A stretch of DNA of 64,000 nt from Actinomycetota bacterium (GTDB lineage: Bacteria > Actinomycetota > Nitriliruptoria > Nitriliruptorales > JAHWKO01). Where the stretch lies: assembly GCA_019347675.1 (NCBI GenBank), contig JAHWKW010000009.1, positions 62,001-126,000 on the forward strand, given 5' to 3'. Below the pieces are notes generated by a model. It ran no database searches. It saw nothing but the letters and a program-made list of their open reading frames with translations, and had not been told where the DNA came from. Position 1 is the stretch's first letter. Every line of letters starts with the position of its first letter. Position numbers and translations under genes: made by a program. Shown here piece by piece: positions 19,325-28,149 of this stretch.

Positions 19325-19951
19325 TCAGGACGCCTGGATGGCTTCCTGGGTGGTGCGGCTGCTGATGACCTCGTCGATCATGCCGTACTCCTTGGCGGCG
19401 GGGGCGTCGAGCACGAAATCGCGGTCGGTGTCCTTGGCGATCCGCTCGACCGGCTGGCCGGTCTTCTCCGCAAGGATGTGGTTGAGCAGGTCCCGCATGC
19501 GCAGGATCTCCTTGGCCTGGATCTCGATGTCGACCGCTTGGCCTTCGGTCCCGCCGTGTGGCTGGTGAAGCAAGACCCGCGAGCGCGGGAGCGCGAAACG
19601 CTTCCCCTTCGCGCCGGCTGCCAGGAGCACCGCGGCCGCCGATGCGGCCTGACCCATGCAGATCGTGGTGACGTCGGGCTTGATGTACTCCATCGTGTCG
19701 TAGATCGCGAACAGCGACGTGATCGATCCCCCCGGCGAGTTGATGTACAGCGCGATGTCCTTCTCGGGGTCCTCGGACTCCAGGTGCAGCAGCTGGGCCA
19801 TCACGAGGTTGGCGATCTCGTCGGTGATCGGCGTCCCCAGGAAGATGATGCGCTCCTTGAGTAGCCGCGAGTAGATGTCGAACGAGCGCTCGCCTCGGTT
19901 GGTCTGCTCCACCACGACCGGTACGAGGTAGTTGAGGACCTCGGACGACAC
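19325..19951 (-). CDS. clpP: ATP-dependent Clp protease proteolytic subunit ClpP
   Basis: ClpP is the barrel-shaped serine protease partner of ClpX and ClpC. The 208-residue protein has the catalytic Ser in [13 protein letters not shown], the His in LLHQPHGG and the Asp in KDTDRDFVL, so the triad is complete. The GTG start at 19951 has a strong GAGGAGA upstream. Only one clpP copy lies here. Actinobacteria often have two adjacent clpP genes, and the second is not in this window. Confidence 0.96.
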   Translation of the reverse strand: MSSEVLNYLVPVVVEQTNRGERSFDIYSRLLKERIIFLGTPITDEIANLVMAQLLHLESEDPEKDIALYINSPGGSITSLFAIYDTMEYIKPDVTTICMGQAASAAAVLLAAGAKGKRFALPRSRVLLHQPHGGTEGQAVDIEIQAKEILRMRDLLNHILAEKTGQPVERIAKDTDRDFVLDAPAAKEYGMIDEVISSRTTQEAIQAS

Positions 19952-20002
19952 GGCGATCTCCTCGTCGGACTGCCCCGTCTTGGGCTGGTGGCGAGCGTAC
20001 CG

Positions 20003-21490
20003 TTACTGGTCGGCCACGTCCCTGGCGGCGCCCTCGACGACCACGGCGGGCGACTCCGCGTCGACATCGACCGGCTGTTGCCCGATCTGCTCAGGGGCTT
20101 GTTCCCCACCGAGTGACGGGGCGTGGGGCGCCACCGACGCGCCTGGGTCGGCCCCCGACGCCTCGGCGGGCTCGCCCAGCAGCTCCCGGCGCAGCTCCTC
20201 GGAGGGTTGGCCTTCGATGCGGGCCGTCTCCACCAGCACATCGAGGGCCTTGCGGCGGATCACGTCGCCGACCAGCGCCCCGATCGTTCCCTGCTCCTGC
20301 AGCAGCTGGGCGAGCTGGTTCGGCTCGATGCGGTGGCGGCTGGCGTGGCGCCTCAGCTCGCTTTCGAGATCGTCGGAGTCGACCGTGAGGCCTTCCTGCT
20401 CGGCGAGCGCCTCGAGCACCAGCTGCGCCTTCACGGCCTGCGCAGCCTGGTCCTCGAGCTGATCACGGTGACTGTCGACGTCGGTGCCGTACATGTCGAG
20501 CAGCTGCTCGAGCTCCACCCCGTACTGGTCGGCCTGCCGCTGGAGCTGCTCGAGGCGGCCCTCGACCTCCGCCCGGACCATCGCGTCGGGCAGGGCCACG
20601 TCGACCAGTGCCAGGTAAGCCTCCAGGACCCGGCCGCGCAGCTCCTGTCGGGCGCTGGAGTACCGGCGCTGCCGCAGGCTGCGGCGGACGTCCTCCTCGA
20701 GGTCGGCCAAGGTGTCGAACTCGGACGCGGTGGCGGCGAAGTCGTCGTCCAGTGCAGGCAGACGCTTGGCGCGGACATCCTTGACCAGGACCCGGAACTC
20801 GACCTCCTCGCCGCCGTGCTCCGGGTAGGTGTCGGGCAGCCGGTCGGTGTAGTTCAGGATGTGGCCGGTGGCCGCCCCGGCGAGCTCCTCGTCGAGCCGG
20901 GGGGTAACACCCCCGGAACCGACCTCATAGAACGCGTCCTCGGCGGTGGCGCCTTCGATCGGCTCGCTGTCCTTGAACACCGACAGGTCGATCGTGACGT
21001 AGTCGCCGACCGCGGCGGGACGGTCGACCTCCTCGAGCTCGGCGAACCGCTCCCGCATGTCGTCGAGCCGGTCGCGGACCTCCTCGTCGGTGACGTCCCA
21101 CTCGGGGAAGGTGACCTCGATGCCTTCGTGGTCGGGCAGGTCGATCTCGGGGCGGACCTCGACCGTGGCTTCGAAGGCGCATCCCTCGTCCTCGGTGAAG
21201 GTCTGCACATCGATCTCCGGCGGGGCCACCGGGGCGAGGTCCTCCTCGCGGACAGCCTCGGCGTAGAAGGTCGACAGCGACTCCTCCATCGCGTGCTGGG
21301 CAATCACTCCTTTGCCGAGGCGCGCCTCGATCAGACGGCGCGGAGCCTTGCCCTTGCGGAAGCCCCGGATTTCCACCTGCTGGGAGATGTCGCGGGCGGC
21401 CTCGTCGAACGCCTTGCTCACGCGCTCGGGCTCGACCTCCACCGTGAGCTTCACGGTCGTGTCGCCGAGTCGCTCCAGCGTGGTCTTCAT
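20003..21490 (-). CDS. tig: Trigger factor (ribosome-associated peptidyl-prolyl isomerase chaperone)
   Basis: Trigger factor binds nascent chains at the ribosome exit. The 495-residue product has the ribosome-binding signature GFRKGKAPRRL near residue 45 in the N-terminal domain, a PPIase (FKBP-like) domain starting around DRPAAVGDYVTIDL, and a long helical C-terminal domain ending in an acidic Ala/Pro tail. I placed the start at the ATG at 21490, where the typical MKTTLERLGD begins. It heads the tig-clpP-clpX block, a classical arrangement. Confidence 0.95.
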   Translation of the reverse strand: MKTTLERLGDTTVKLTVEVEPERVSKAFDEAARDISQQVEIRGFRKGKAPRRLIEARLGKGVIAQHAMEESLSTFYAEAVREEDLAPVAPPEIDVQTFTEDEGCAFEATVEVRPEIDLPDHEGIEVTFPEWDVTDEEVRDRLDDMRERFAELEEVDRPAAVGDYVTIDLSVFKDSEPIEGATAEDAFYEVGSGGVTPRLDEELAGAATGHILNYTDRLPDTYPEHGGEEVEFRVLVKDVRAKRLPALDDDFAATASEFDTLADLEEDVRRSLRQRRYSSARQELRGRVLEAYLALVDVALPDAMVRAEVEGRLEQLQRQADQYGVELEQLLDMYGTDVDSHRDQLEDQAAQAVKAQLVLEALAEQEGLTVDSDDLESELRRHASRHRIEPNQLAQLLQEQGTIGALVGDVIRRKALDVLVETARIEGQPSEELRRELLGEPAEASGADPGASVAPHAPSLGGEQAPEQIGQQPVDVDAESPAVVVEGAARDVADQ

Positions 21491-21639
21491 CGGTGTCGGT
21501 CCTCGTGTGGTGCCGGGTGTGGTGCGGGTGCGATGTGGCCCGCCGGTGTCAGTGGGGCGACGTCGTGACGTCCAGCGGCGCTGCGTCGGTGCGGATCCTC
21601 GCCTGGCACGGTACCGGGGCCGGTACGCTCTCGTCCGTG

Positions 21640-21716
21640 CGGGGCGTGGCGCAGCTTGGCAGCGCGCGTGCTTTGGGAGCACGAGGCCGCCGGTTCGAAT
21701 CCGGCCGCCCCGACCA
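21640..21716 (+). tRNA. tRNA-Pro(TGG)
   Basis: The acceptor stem CGGGGCG pairs with CGCCCCG at 21706-21712. The anticodon stem CGTGC/GCACG encloses TTTGGGA with anticodon TGG at 21674-21676. The T arm has GGTTCGAATCC. Discriminator A and CCA are encoded (21714-21716). All arms fold without mismatch. Confidence 0.96.
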
Positions 21717-21791
21717 CACGGTCGCCGTTGCCGGCCCCGGATGACATCCCGTCATCGTGGGCGCTGCGGGGGACGATCGAGCTGTTGAGCT

Positions 21792-21865
21792 TGGAGCGGC
21801 GGACGGGAGTCGAACCCGCGTCATCGCCTTGGAAGGGCGAGGCTCTGCCATTGAGCTACCGCCGC
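21792..21865 (-). tRNA. tRNA-Gly(TCC)
   Basis: On the minus strand the acceptor GCGGCGG pairs with CCGCCGC. The D arm reads AGCTCAATGGCAGAGC. The anticodon loop CTTCCAA between TCGCC and GGCGA gives anticodon TCC (21831-21833 as GGA on the plus strand). The T arm is GGGTTCGACTCCC. Discriminator T and CCA are encoded. It converges with the tRNA-Pro gene 76 bp away. Confidence 0.96.
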
Positions 21866-21950
21866 AGGTTGCCGCGTGGCCGTCGCAGGGTACGCCTCGG
21901 CCCCGCTTGGGACCAGTGTTGCCGCCCGGGACCGACAGACGCTGGACACG

Positions 21951-21980
21951 TTGCCGGGGGCGTGATCGCGTCACTACAGT
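21951..21980 (+). promoter_or_regulatory. Candidate housekeeping promoter for the small-membrane-protein run
   Basis: TTGCCG at 21951-21956 and TACAGT at 21975-21980 with an 18-nt spacer fit a primary-sigma promoter. A start about 7 nt downstream would leave a leader of about 27 nt before the ATG at 22014. It is the only good match in the gap after tRNA-Gly. Confidence 0.45.
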
Positions 21981-22013
21981 TGCCGACACCACGCCAGACG
22001 ATCCTGGGACGAT

Positions 22014-22325
22014 ATGGCGATCCGGCGGACGACCGCATCTGCAGGCGCCTTCTGGTCGGTGACGCCGGTCACTCTCGGTCTGACGATCCCGGTCGTGACG
22101 TTCCTCGCCAAGGAGGTGATCGCCTCGGCGTACCAGATCGTGCGGTACGCCGACGACATCCTCGAGGCCACCTACCGCATCGAGGACTCCGTCGGCGAGT
22201 TCGGTCGGCTACAGCAGACACGCGACCTGCTCCGCGAGCTCGCCCAACAGCAGACGCAGAACCAGACACCGAAGCCGGCACGGCGCCCTGGCGCGCCGGG
22301 GATCAGCGCCGAAGCGGGAGAGTGA
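22014..22325 (+). CDS. Small single-pass membrane protein 1 of a five-gene run
   Basis: Not recognised as a named family. The 103 residues have a hydrophobic stretch (SVTPVTLGLTIPVVTFLA, about residues 15-32). An amphipathic helix follows, with regular hydrophobic spacing (YQIVRYADDILEATYRIEDSVGEF), then a Gln-rich and Pro/Arg-rich tail. The pattern, a short cytoplasmic N-terminus, one helix and a coiled-coil-like C-terminus, recurs in the four genes that follow, suggesting co-assembly in the membrane. The next start lies 2 bp past the stop. Function unknown. Confidence 0.7.
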   Translation: MAIRRTTASAGAFWSVTPVTLGLTIPVVTFLAKEVIASAYQIVRYADDILEATYRIEDSVGEFGRLQQTRDLLRELAQQQTQNQTPKPARRPGAPGISAEAGE

Positions 22326-22327
22326 CG

Positions 22328-22558
22328 GTGAGCCAACGGGGGGTGCGGGCCACGGCGATCACGGCCGGTCTGCTCGCCGCCAGCGTCGCGGGTGCGTTGG
22401 CAACGATCGCTGGCCTGCTGTGGCGGATCCGGAGCAAGCTGGAGGACCTCGACGCAGTGCTGAGACGGATTGCAGGGGGCGCAGCCGTGATCGATCCTGG
22501 CATCAGCGGGGTGAACGAGGCTCTTGGCGAGTTGGAGGACGCCCTGGCGGGGCGCTGA
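22328..22558 (+). CDS. Small single-pass membrane protein 2 of a five-gene run
   Basis: The protein has 76 residues. A membrane helix at residues 8-27 (AITAGLLAASVAGALATIAG) is followed by LLWRIRSKLEDLDAVLRRIAG and a C-terminal amphipathic segment (GVNEALGELEDALAG). The GTG at 22328 is preceded by GGGAG at 7-nt spacing; a GTG at 22322 overlapping the previous stop is an alternative. The layout resembles DUF948-type proteins (one helix plus coiled coil), but I see no diagnostic residue, so no family is assigned. Confidence 0.7.
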   Translation: MSQRGVRATAITAGLLAASVAGALATIAGLLWRIRSKLEDLDAVLRRIAGGAAVIDPGISGVNEALGELEDALAGR

Positions 22559-22576
22559 GCGCGACGGAGCACACAG

Positions 22577-22813
22577 ATGGAACGCGCTGACGGGTCGGGC
22601 GGTCGAAGGGTCGTGGCATGGTCCGGTGCGGGCGTGGCGGTCGTCGCCATCCTGCTCGCCTACGCCTTGAACCTGACCAAGTCCCTGCGTGACCTGGCGA
22701 GGACGATCGAGCACGATCTCGACGCGGTGCGAAGCACCACCGAACCGTTGTGGAAGGTCGGCGACACCAACCGCAGGTTGAGGGCCGTCGTGGAACAGCT
22801 CCATGGCCGCTGA
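22577..22813 (+). CDS. Small single-pass membrane protein 3 of a five-gene run
   Basis: The protein has 78 residues. A charged N-terminus (MERADGSGGRR) is followed by one helix (VVAWSGAGVAVVAILLAYAL) and an amphipathic helix (TKSLRDLARTIEHDLDAVRS). The C-terminal RRLRAVVEQLHG resembles the matching region of genes 2 and 5. Its end overlaps the next gene by 11 bases, so the two are probably translationally coupled. Function unknown. Confidence 0.7.
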   Translation: MERADGSGGRRVVAWSGAGVAVVAILLAYALNLTKSLRDLARTIEHDLDAVRSTTEPLWKVGDTNRRLRAVVEQLHGR

Positions 22814-23066
22814 GGCGCAGCCGGCAGCGGTGGTCGCAGCATCCGGTGGCTGGCTCGTCGCGCTCGGTGGCCTCGCCGTCGTCGGGACCGTCGGGGGTCT
22901 GCTCGGTGCGATATGGCGGCACGCCAAGGAACTCGACGCCGAGATCACTGATGTCTGGCTGATGGGCAAGCAGGTCGCCAGCAACACCGCGACCACGTGG
23001 ATGCTGGAGGAGACGGCCGCCCTCGCCGGCCAGCTCCGTGACGTCGTGCGGAGTGGCCATGGCTGA
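22803..23066 (+). CDS. Small single-pass membrane protein 4 of a five-gene run
   Basis: The protein has 87 residues. An Ala/Gly-rich helix (WLVALGGLAVVGTVGGLLGAIW, about residues 17-38) is followed by a helical segment (RHAKELDAEITDVWLMGKQV) and a C-terminus ending in AALAGQLRDVVRSGHG. It overlaps both neighbours (11 bases upstream, 8 bases downstream). It is the closest in style to gene 1 of the run. Function unknown. Confidence 0.7.
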   Translation: MAAEAQPAAVVAASGGWLVALGGLAVVGTVGGLLGAIWRHAKELDAEITDVWLMGKQVASNTATTWMLEETAALAGQLRDVVRSGHG

Positions 23067-23301
23067 CACGAAGAGACCAGCCGCCCCTGTCGTGACAGAA
23101 GGGGTCGCGCTGCTCGCGACGCTCGCCCTCAGTCTGGTGCTGCTGACCAGGACGCTGCGCAGCATCGCATCCACCGTGGGGAGGATCACGGCCGGCGTCC
23201 GGGCCATCGAGACCCAGCTGAACAACGCCGGCGCGGCCCTGCACCGGCTGAACGGGGCGCTGAATGAGGCGGTCGACTCCGGCGACGCCATCGGCTCGTG
23301 A
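23059..23301 (+). CDS. Small single-pass membrane protein 5 of a five-gene run
   Basis: The protein has 80 residues. One helix (EGVALLATLALSLVLL) is followed by a long amphipathic segment (RSIASTVGRITAGVRAIETQ, then ALHRLNGALNEAVDS). The ATG at 23059 sits inside the end of gene 4 (ATGGCTGA), so coupling is likely. The run ends here, 240 bp before the mrp operon; the intervening stretch has no gene and may hold the mrp promoter. Function unknown. Confidence 0.7.
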   Translation: MADTKRPAAPVVTEGVALLATLALSLVLLTRTLRSIASTVGRITAGVRAIETQLNNAGAALHRLNGALNEAVDSGDAIGS

Positions 23302-23540
23302 TCGCGACGGACACGCGCCCCCCGCCCACCACCTGAAGGGACGCGACCTGAAGGGGCGGGCCCGGCCGTCCGGATGAACGACCGGGATGAGGCCGGGATA
23401 AGGTACGACCCGCTCGAGTGGCGTCCGCCGTGGCGCGGACATCGTCAGCCGACCTCGGCGCCGCTGGACCGTTCCGAGCCCTCAGGATCGAGTGTGCATC
23501 ACCACGAGTTCGCCTGGCGGGCCAGAGGCGGTCGTCAGCT

Positions 23541-26288
23541 GTGACGAGCGTGCTGCTGGTCCACGCGGCCGTGGCTGCGCTGGCTCCGGTCCTGGGTCGA
23601 AGGCTCGGCAGCCGGACCTTCCTCGTTGCCGCCATCGCCCCGCTCAGCGCGCTGGCGTGGTTGGGCATCCACGCCCGGGACCTGATCGCGGGCGTCTCGT
23701 TGCACGAGCGCTGGGCCTGGGTCACCGGGCTGAACCTGGCCGTCGACCTCCGCGTCGACGCGTTCGGTGCGCTGATGCTGCTGCTGGTCGCGGGCATCGG
23801 AACGTTGGTCTTCGTCTACAGCGCCGAGTACTTCCACGGTACGGGCGACGCAGGCCGTGTGGCGGCCGCGCTGACCGGCTTCGCCGCCGCGATGGTCGGG
23901 CTGGTCGTCGCCGACCACCTGCTGGTGCTGTACGTCTTCTGGGAGCTGACCTCGCTCACGTCCTATGTGCTCATCGCCGGCGACGGGACGGATGCCGACG
24001 CGCGCGAAGCGGCCCAGCACGCACTGTTCGTGACGGTCGTCGGTGGCTTCACCATGCTGGCCGGGTTCGTCGTGCTGGGGCAGGCGGCCGGCACGTACCG
24101 CATGAGCGAGCTCAGCGCAGGCGCGGCAGGACCGGCGACCACGGCCGCGGCGCTCCTGATCCTGGTGGGAGCGTTCACCAAGTCGGCGCAGGCGCCGTTC
24201 CACGGCTGGCTGCCCGCAGCGATGGTCGCCCCCACGCCGATCTCCGCCTACCTGCACTCTGCGACCATGGTCAAGGCCGGGGTGTACCTGATCGCCAGGC
24301 TCGCTCCGGTCCTGGCCGTGGCCGTCCTGTGGCGGTCGCTGACCGTGGGGATCGGGCTCGCCACTGCGGTGTTCGCCGCGGTCCGGGCGCTCCGTCAGGA
24401 CGATCTCAAGCTCCTCCTGGCCTACGGCACCATCAGCCAGCTGGGGCTGATGACGGCGCTCCTGGGTCCGGGCATCCCGGCTCTGTCCTACACCGGTGTG
24501 GCCGTCCTGGTCGCGCATGCGCTGTACAAGGCCCCGCTGTTCATGGTCGTGGGGAACATCGACCACGCTGCGGGCACCCGCAACCTGCGGCGACTCCGTG
24601 GCGTCGCCCGTGCGATGCCGCTCACCGCAGGTGGCGCGGGCGTGGTCGGTGCGTCGATGCTGGGAATCCCGCCACTGTTCGGGTTCGTGGCCCACGAAGC
24701 GGCGCTCGATGAGCTGCTGCACGTCGCCCCGGGCTGGGGGGAGGTGGCCCTCGCCGGCGTCGTCGTCACGTCGGCGCTCACGGTCACCTACAGTCTGCGG
24801 TTCCTGCTCGGGGCGCTCACCGACCGCGACCCGGATCGGGGCCCGGTGGGCGAGGTGACCGGTCCGGAACACGAAGCCGGATGGTTGTCGCTGACCCCGA
24901 TCCTGGTGCTCACGGCGCTGTCGCTCGTGGCGGGACTGGCAGCGCATGCGGCCGGAGAGGTCGTGTCGATCGCCACGGCATCGCTGGGGTTGGACACCGA
25001 CGCCGAGCTGAAGCTGTGGGCGGGGTTCAACCCCGCCTTGGCGCTGTCGGTGATCGCGATCGTTGCGGGCGTCGCCATGTATGCGGCGACCGGCACGGTC
25101 ACCGCGACGCTGCGGCGCCTGCCGCGCCTCCCGGACGCGGGGGCGGTCTTCCGTGCGGCCGTGGCGGTCACCGTGCGATCGGCGACGCGCGTCACCGCGG
25201 TGGTTCAGAACGGCTCGCTGCCGGTGTACGTGGCGATGATCGCGGTGGCGGCGGTCACGGTTCCTTCGGCGGGTCTGTTGACCGGTCCGGCGTGGGAACG
25301 ATCGGTGTCGGGGACCGCACCCGCCCTCCAGGTCGTGGTGGCCGCCCCGCTCGTCGCTGCGGCTGTGGGGCTGACGCTGACGCACCGCCGGTTCGTCGCG
25401 CTGCTGTTCCTCGGGGCCGTCGGGTACGGCATGGCCGTGCTGTTCCTGCTGCAAGGCGCCCCCGACCTGGCGCTGACCCAGGTGCTGATCGAGACGGTGG
25501 CCGTGGTGCTGTTCGTCCTGGTCCTGCGCCACCTCCCGGAGTCGTTCACCCCGCCGCGGTGGGCCTTCGGGCGCGTCGGACGGTTCGCCATCTCGGCAGC
25601 CGTCGGCCTGTTCGTGATGGCGCTGGCTGTCCTGGCGTCCACGGTCGATCATCCACCGAGCATCGCGTCGGAGTACCTCGCCCGTGCTCTCCCGCAGGCG
25701 GAGGGGAAGAACGTCGTCAACGTCATCCTGGTGGACTTCCGGGCGCTCGACACCCTGGGTGAGGTCACCGTGCTCCTCGTCGCCGCACTGGGGATCGCAG
25801 GGATCCTGCGCCACCCGTCGACCGACGAGACGCGGCCCCGGATGCGGCCTCTGTTCCCTGAAGAGGAACGTTCTCTGATCGCCGACACGACCATCCGCGC
25901 GATCTACCCGGCGGCGCTCCTGGTCTCGATCTACTTCCTGGTCGCCGGGCACAACCATCCGGGGGGAGGCTTCGTCGGGGGGCTGGTTGCGGGCGCTGCG
26001 CTGATCCTGCGCTACGTCGCACGGGGTCCGCTCGCCGTCCGCAACGCCCTGCCGCTGAGCGCGCCTGGTGTCGTCGCGGTCGGGCTCCTGGTCGCGGTGG
26101 GAACCGCAACGGCCGGCTGGTTATGGGGCGCGACGTTCCTCGACGCGACCACCTGGACGTTCACGGCCCCGGTGGTCGGTCACGTCAAGGTCTCGTCCAC
26201 GCTCGCCTTCGACGCGGGCGTGTACCTGATCGTGGTCGGGTTCATCGCCAACGCTCTGCAGGCGTTCGGACAGGAGCCGGGCGGGTGA
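23541..26288 (+). CDS. mrpA: Mrp antiporter fused subunit A-B
   Basis: MrpA is the large NuoL-like subunit of the multi-subunit Na+(K+)/H+ antiporter. The product has about 915 residues and is polytopic. The NuoL-like half has the TM5 Glu (LYVFWELTSLTSYVLI), the TM7 Lys (FTKSAQAPFHGWLPAAM), a His in LHSATMVKAG, then VAHALYKAPLFM. A NuoJ-like middle (GAPDLALTQVLIETVAVVLF) follows. The last 150 residues (from ADTTIRAIYPAALLVS with HNHPGGGFVGGL) are the MrpB domain, so A and B are fused as in many actinobacteria. Start: the GTG at 23541; later in-frame starts would cut the first helix. It overlaps mrpC by 4 bases. Confidence 0.93.
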   Translation: MTSVLLVHAAVAALAPVLGRRLGSRTFLVAAIAPLSALAWLGIHARDLIAGVSLHERWAWVTGLNLAVDLRVDAFGALMLLLVAGIGTLVFVYSAEYFHGTGDAGRVAAALTGFAAAMVGLVVADHLLVLYVFWELTSLTSYVLIAGDGTDADAREAAQHALFVTVVGGFTMLAGFVVLGQAAGTYRMSELSAGAAGPATTAAALLILVGAFTKSAQAPFHGWLPAAMVAPTPISAYLHSATMVKAGVYLIARLAPVLAVAVLWRSLTVGIGLATAVFAAVRALRQDDLKLLLAYGTISQLGLMTALLGPGIPALSYTGVAVLVAHALYKAPLFMVVGNIDHAAGTRNLRRLRGVARAMPLTAGGAGVVGASMLGIPPLFGFVAHEAALDELLHVAPGWGEVALAGVVVTSALTVTYSLRFLLGALTDRDPDRGPVGEVTGPEHEAGWLSLTPILVLTALSLVAGLAAHAAGEVVSIATASLGLDTDAELKLWAGFNPALALSVIAIVAGVAMYAATGTVTATLRRLPRLPDAGAVFRAAVAVTVRSATRVTAVVQNGSLPVYVAMIAVAAVTVPSAGLLTGPAWERSVSGTAPALQVVVAAPLVAAAVGLTLTHRRFVALLFLGAVGYGMAVLFLLQGAPDLALTQVLIETVAVVLFVLVLRHLPESFTPPRWAFGRVGRFAISAAVGLFVMALAVLASTVDHPPSIASEYLARALPQAEGKNVVNVILVDFRALDTLGEVTVLLVAALGIAGILRHPSTDETRPRMRPLFPEEERSLIADTTIRAIYPAALLVSIYFLVAGHNHPGGGFVGGLVAGAALILRYVARGPLAVRNALPLSAPGVVAVGLLVAVGTATAGWLWGATFLDATTWTFTAPVVGHVKVSSTLAFDAGVYLIVVGFIANALQAFGQEPGG

Positions 26289-26686
26289 TCCTCACACATG
26301 CCCTGGTGATCGGGGCGCTGTTCTCGGCCGGCACCTACCTGGTGCTGCAGCGGACCCTGACGCGGGTGGTGATCGGGATCGCTGTGCTCGGACACGGTGC
26401 GAACCTGCTGCTGCTGCTCGCGGGTGGCGCACCGGGGAACCCGCCGCTGATCGACGTGGCGCCACGCTCCTTACCGCTCAACGACGCCACGGCCGCGACC
26501 GCCCAGGTCAGCGATCCGCTCCCCCAGGCGCTGGCGCTCACCGCGATCGTCATCACGTTCGGGGTCACGGCGTTCCTGCTGGCGCTGTCGCGGCGTAGCT
26601 GGTTGCTGACGCACGACGACCTGGTCCGTGACGACCTCGAGGACCAACGGATCGCCCGCGAGGGCGGCGACGAGGAGGTGGCGTGA
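26285..26686 (+). CDS. mrpC: Mrp antiporter subunit C (NuoK-like)
   Basis: The 133-residue, three-helix protein is homologous to NuoK. It has the family pattern GTYLVLQRTLTRVVIGIAVLGHGANLLLL, a loop ending in DPLPQALALTAIVI, and a charged C-terminus. The GTG start overlaps the mrpA stop (GTGA). It is part of the seven-function mrp operon. Confidence 0.93.
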   Translation: MILTHALVIGALFSAGTYLVLQRTLTRVVIGIAVLGHGANLLLLLAGGAPGNPPLIDVAPRSLPLNDATAATAQVSDPLPQALALTAIVITFGVTAFLLALSRRSWLLTHDDLVRDDLEDQRIAREGGDEEVA

Positions 26687-28149
26687 TGCTGATCGCCATC
26701 CCGATCCTCGTCCCGCTGGCAGCCGCCGGGGTCTCCGTCATGCTGCTGCGACGTCCGTTGGCGCAACGGTCGCTGAGCGTCGTGTCGCTGTCGGTCGTGC
26801 TCGCGGCGACGGCCCGCCTGTTGGCGCAGGTGCGGGTGGAAGGGACCTCGGTCCTGCAGGTCGGTGCGTGGCCGGCCCCGTTCGGCATCACCTTGGTGGC
26901 CGACCCGTTGGCAGCGATCATGCTCACGGTGTCGGCCGTGGTGCTGCTGGTGGTCCTGCTGTACGCGATCGGCCATCCGACCACGCGCGACGAGACCCGC
27001 GCCTTCCACGCCGTCTACCTGGTGCTGGCTGCCGGCGTGTCGGCCAGCTTCCTGGCGGGCGACCTGTTCAACCTGTTCGTGGCTTTCGAGGTCATGCTGA
27101 TCTCCAGCTACGTGCTGATCACGCTGGGCGGGACCCTCGCGCAGGTGCGCAGCGGCATGACCTACATGGTGATCTCGCTGCTGGCGTCGACTCTGTTCAT
27201 CGCCACGGTCGGGATCGTCTACGCCAGCACCGGCACCGTGAACCTGGCTGACCTGGTCGACCGTGTCGGCGGTCTTCCTCCTGGGCTGCGCACAGGGGTG
27301 GGGCTGCTGCTCCTGATCGTCTTCGGGGTGAAAGCTGCGATCTTCCCGCTGTTCATGTGGCTCCCCGACGCCTACCCCACCGCGGCGGCACCGATCACCG
27401 CGGTGTTCGCGGGGTTGCTGACCAAGGTCGGTGTCTACGCGATGATCCGCACCCAGACGCTGCTCTTCGTAGACCTCGGCACCCCCTCGCCGCTGCTGCT
27501 GGTGATCGCCGGGGCGACGATGGTGGTCGGGGTGCTCGGCGCCATCGCACAGGATGACATCAAGCGGATCCTGTCGTTCCAGATCATCAGCCAGATCGGG
27601 TACATGGTGATGGGGCTGGGCTTGTTGACGGTGGCGGGCCTGGCTGGAGGGATCTTCTACATCGTCCACAGCATCCTGGTGAAGACCGGGCTGTTCCTGG
27701 TCGGAGGGATGGTCGAGCAGCGAACCGGGACGGCTGCCCTGCGCGACCTGGGTGGGCTGGGTCAACGCACCGCCGTCACCGCCGTGCTGTTCGCGGCTCT
27801 GGCGCTCAGCCTCGCCGGCTTCCCGCCCTTGTCGGGGTTCGTCGCCAAGCTGTCGCTCGTCCAGGCGGGTCTCGATGTGGACCAGGGAGCGATCGTGGCG
27901 GTCAGCCTCGCGGTCAGCGTGCTGACGTTGTTCTCGATGTCGAAGGTGTGGAACAGCGCGTTCTGGGGCCAGGCCCCGGAGGCGACCGACCACCAGGACG
28001 TGCCGCGGTCGATGACAGCGACCACCGTCGCGGTCGTCGTCGCCACCGTCGCGGTGGCGGTGTCGGCAGGTCCCCTGGTCGACCTCAGCGTCGAGGCGGC
28101 GCACGCTCTGGAACCGGCACGCTACGTCGAAGCCGTGCTCCCGCGATGA
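26686..28149 (+). CDS. mrpD: Mrp antiporter subunit D (NuoM/N-like)
   Basis: The 487-residue antiporter-like subunit has about 14 helices. It carries the TM5 Glu in NLFVAFEVMLISSYVLI, the TM7 Lys in IVFGVKAAIFPLFMWLPDAY and a second Lys in AGLLTKVGVYAMIR, so the proton/sodium half-channel residues are intact. The ATG at 26686 follows GGAGG and abuts the mrpC stop (TGATG); a GTG three bases earlier is possible. Confidence 0.94.
   Translation: MLIAIPILVPLAAAGVSVMLLRRPLAQRSLSVVSLSVVLAATARLLAQVRVEGTSVLQVGAWPAPFGITLVADPLAAIMLTVSAVVLLVVLLYAIGHPTTRDETRAFHAVYLVLAAGVSASFLAGDLFNLFVAFEVMLISSYVLITLGGTLAQVRSGMTYMVISLLASTLFIATVGIVYASTGTVNLADLVDRVGGLPPGLRTGVGLLLLIVFGVKAAIFPLFMWLPDAYPTAAAPITAVFAGLLTKVGVYAMIRTQTLLFVDLGTPSPLLLVIAGATMVVGVLGAIAQDDIKRILSFQIISQIGYMVMGLGLLTVAGLAGGIFYIVHSILVKTGLFLVGGMVEQRTGTAALRDLGGLGQRTAVTAVLFAALALSLAGFPPLSGFVAKLSLVQAGLDVDQGAIVAVSLAVSVLTLFSMSKVWNSAFWGQAPEATDHQDVPRSMTATTVAVVVATVAVAVSAGPLVDLSVEAAHALEPARYVEAVLPR

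Noticed and set aside
23535-25958. An 807-codon minus-strand frame across mrpA
   Set aside because: Composition is Arg/His/Gln/Asp-rich without motifs; mrpA on the plus strand is certain.
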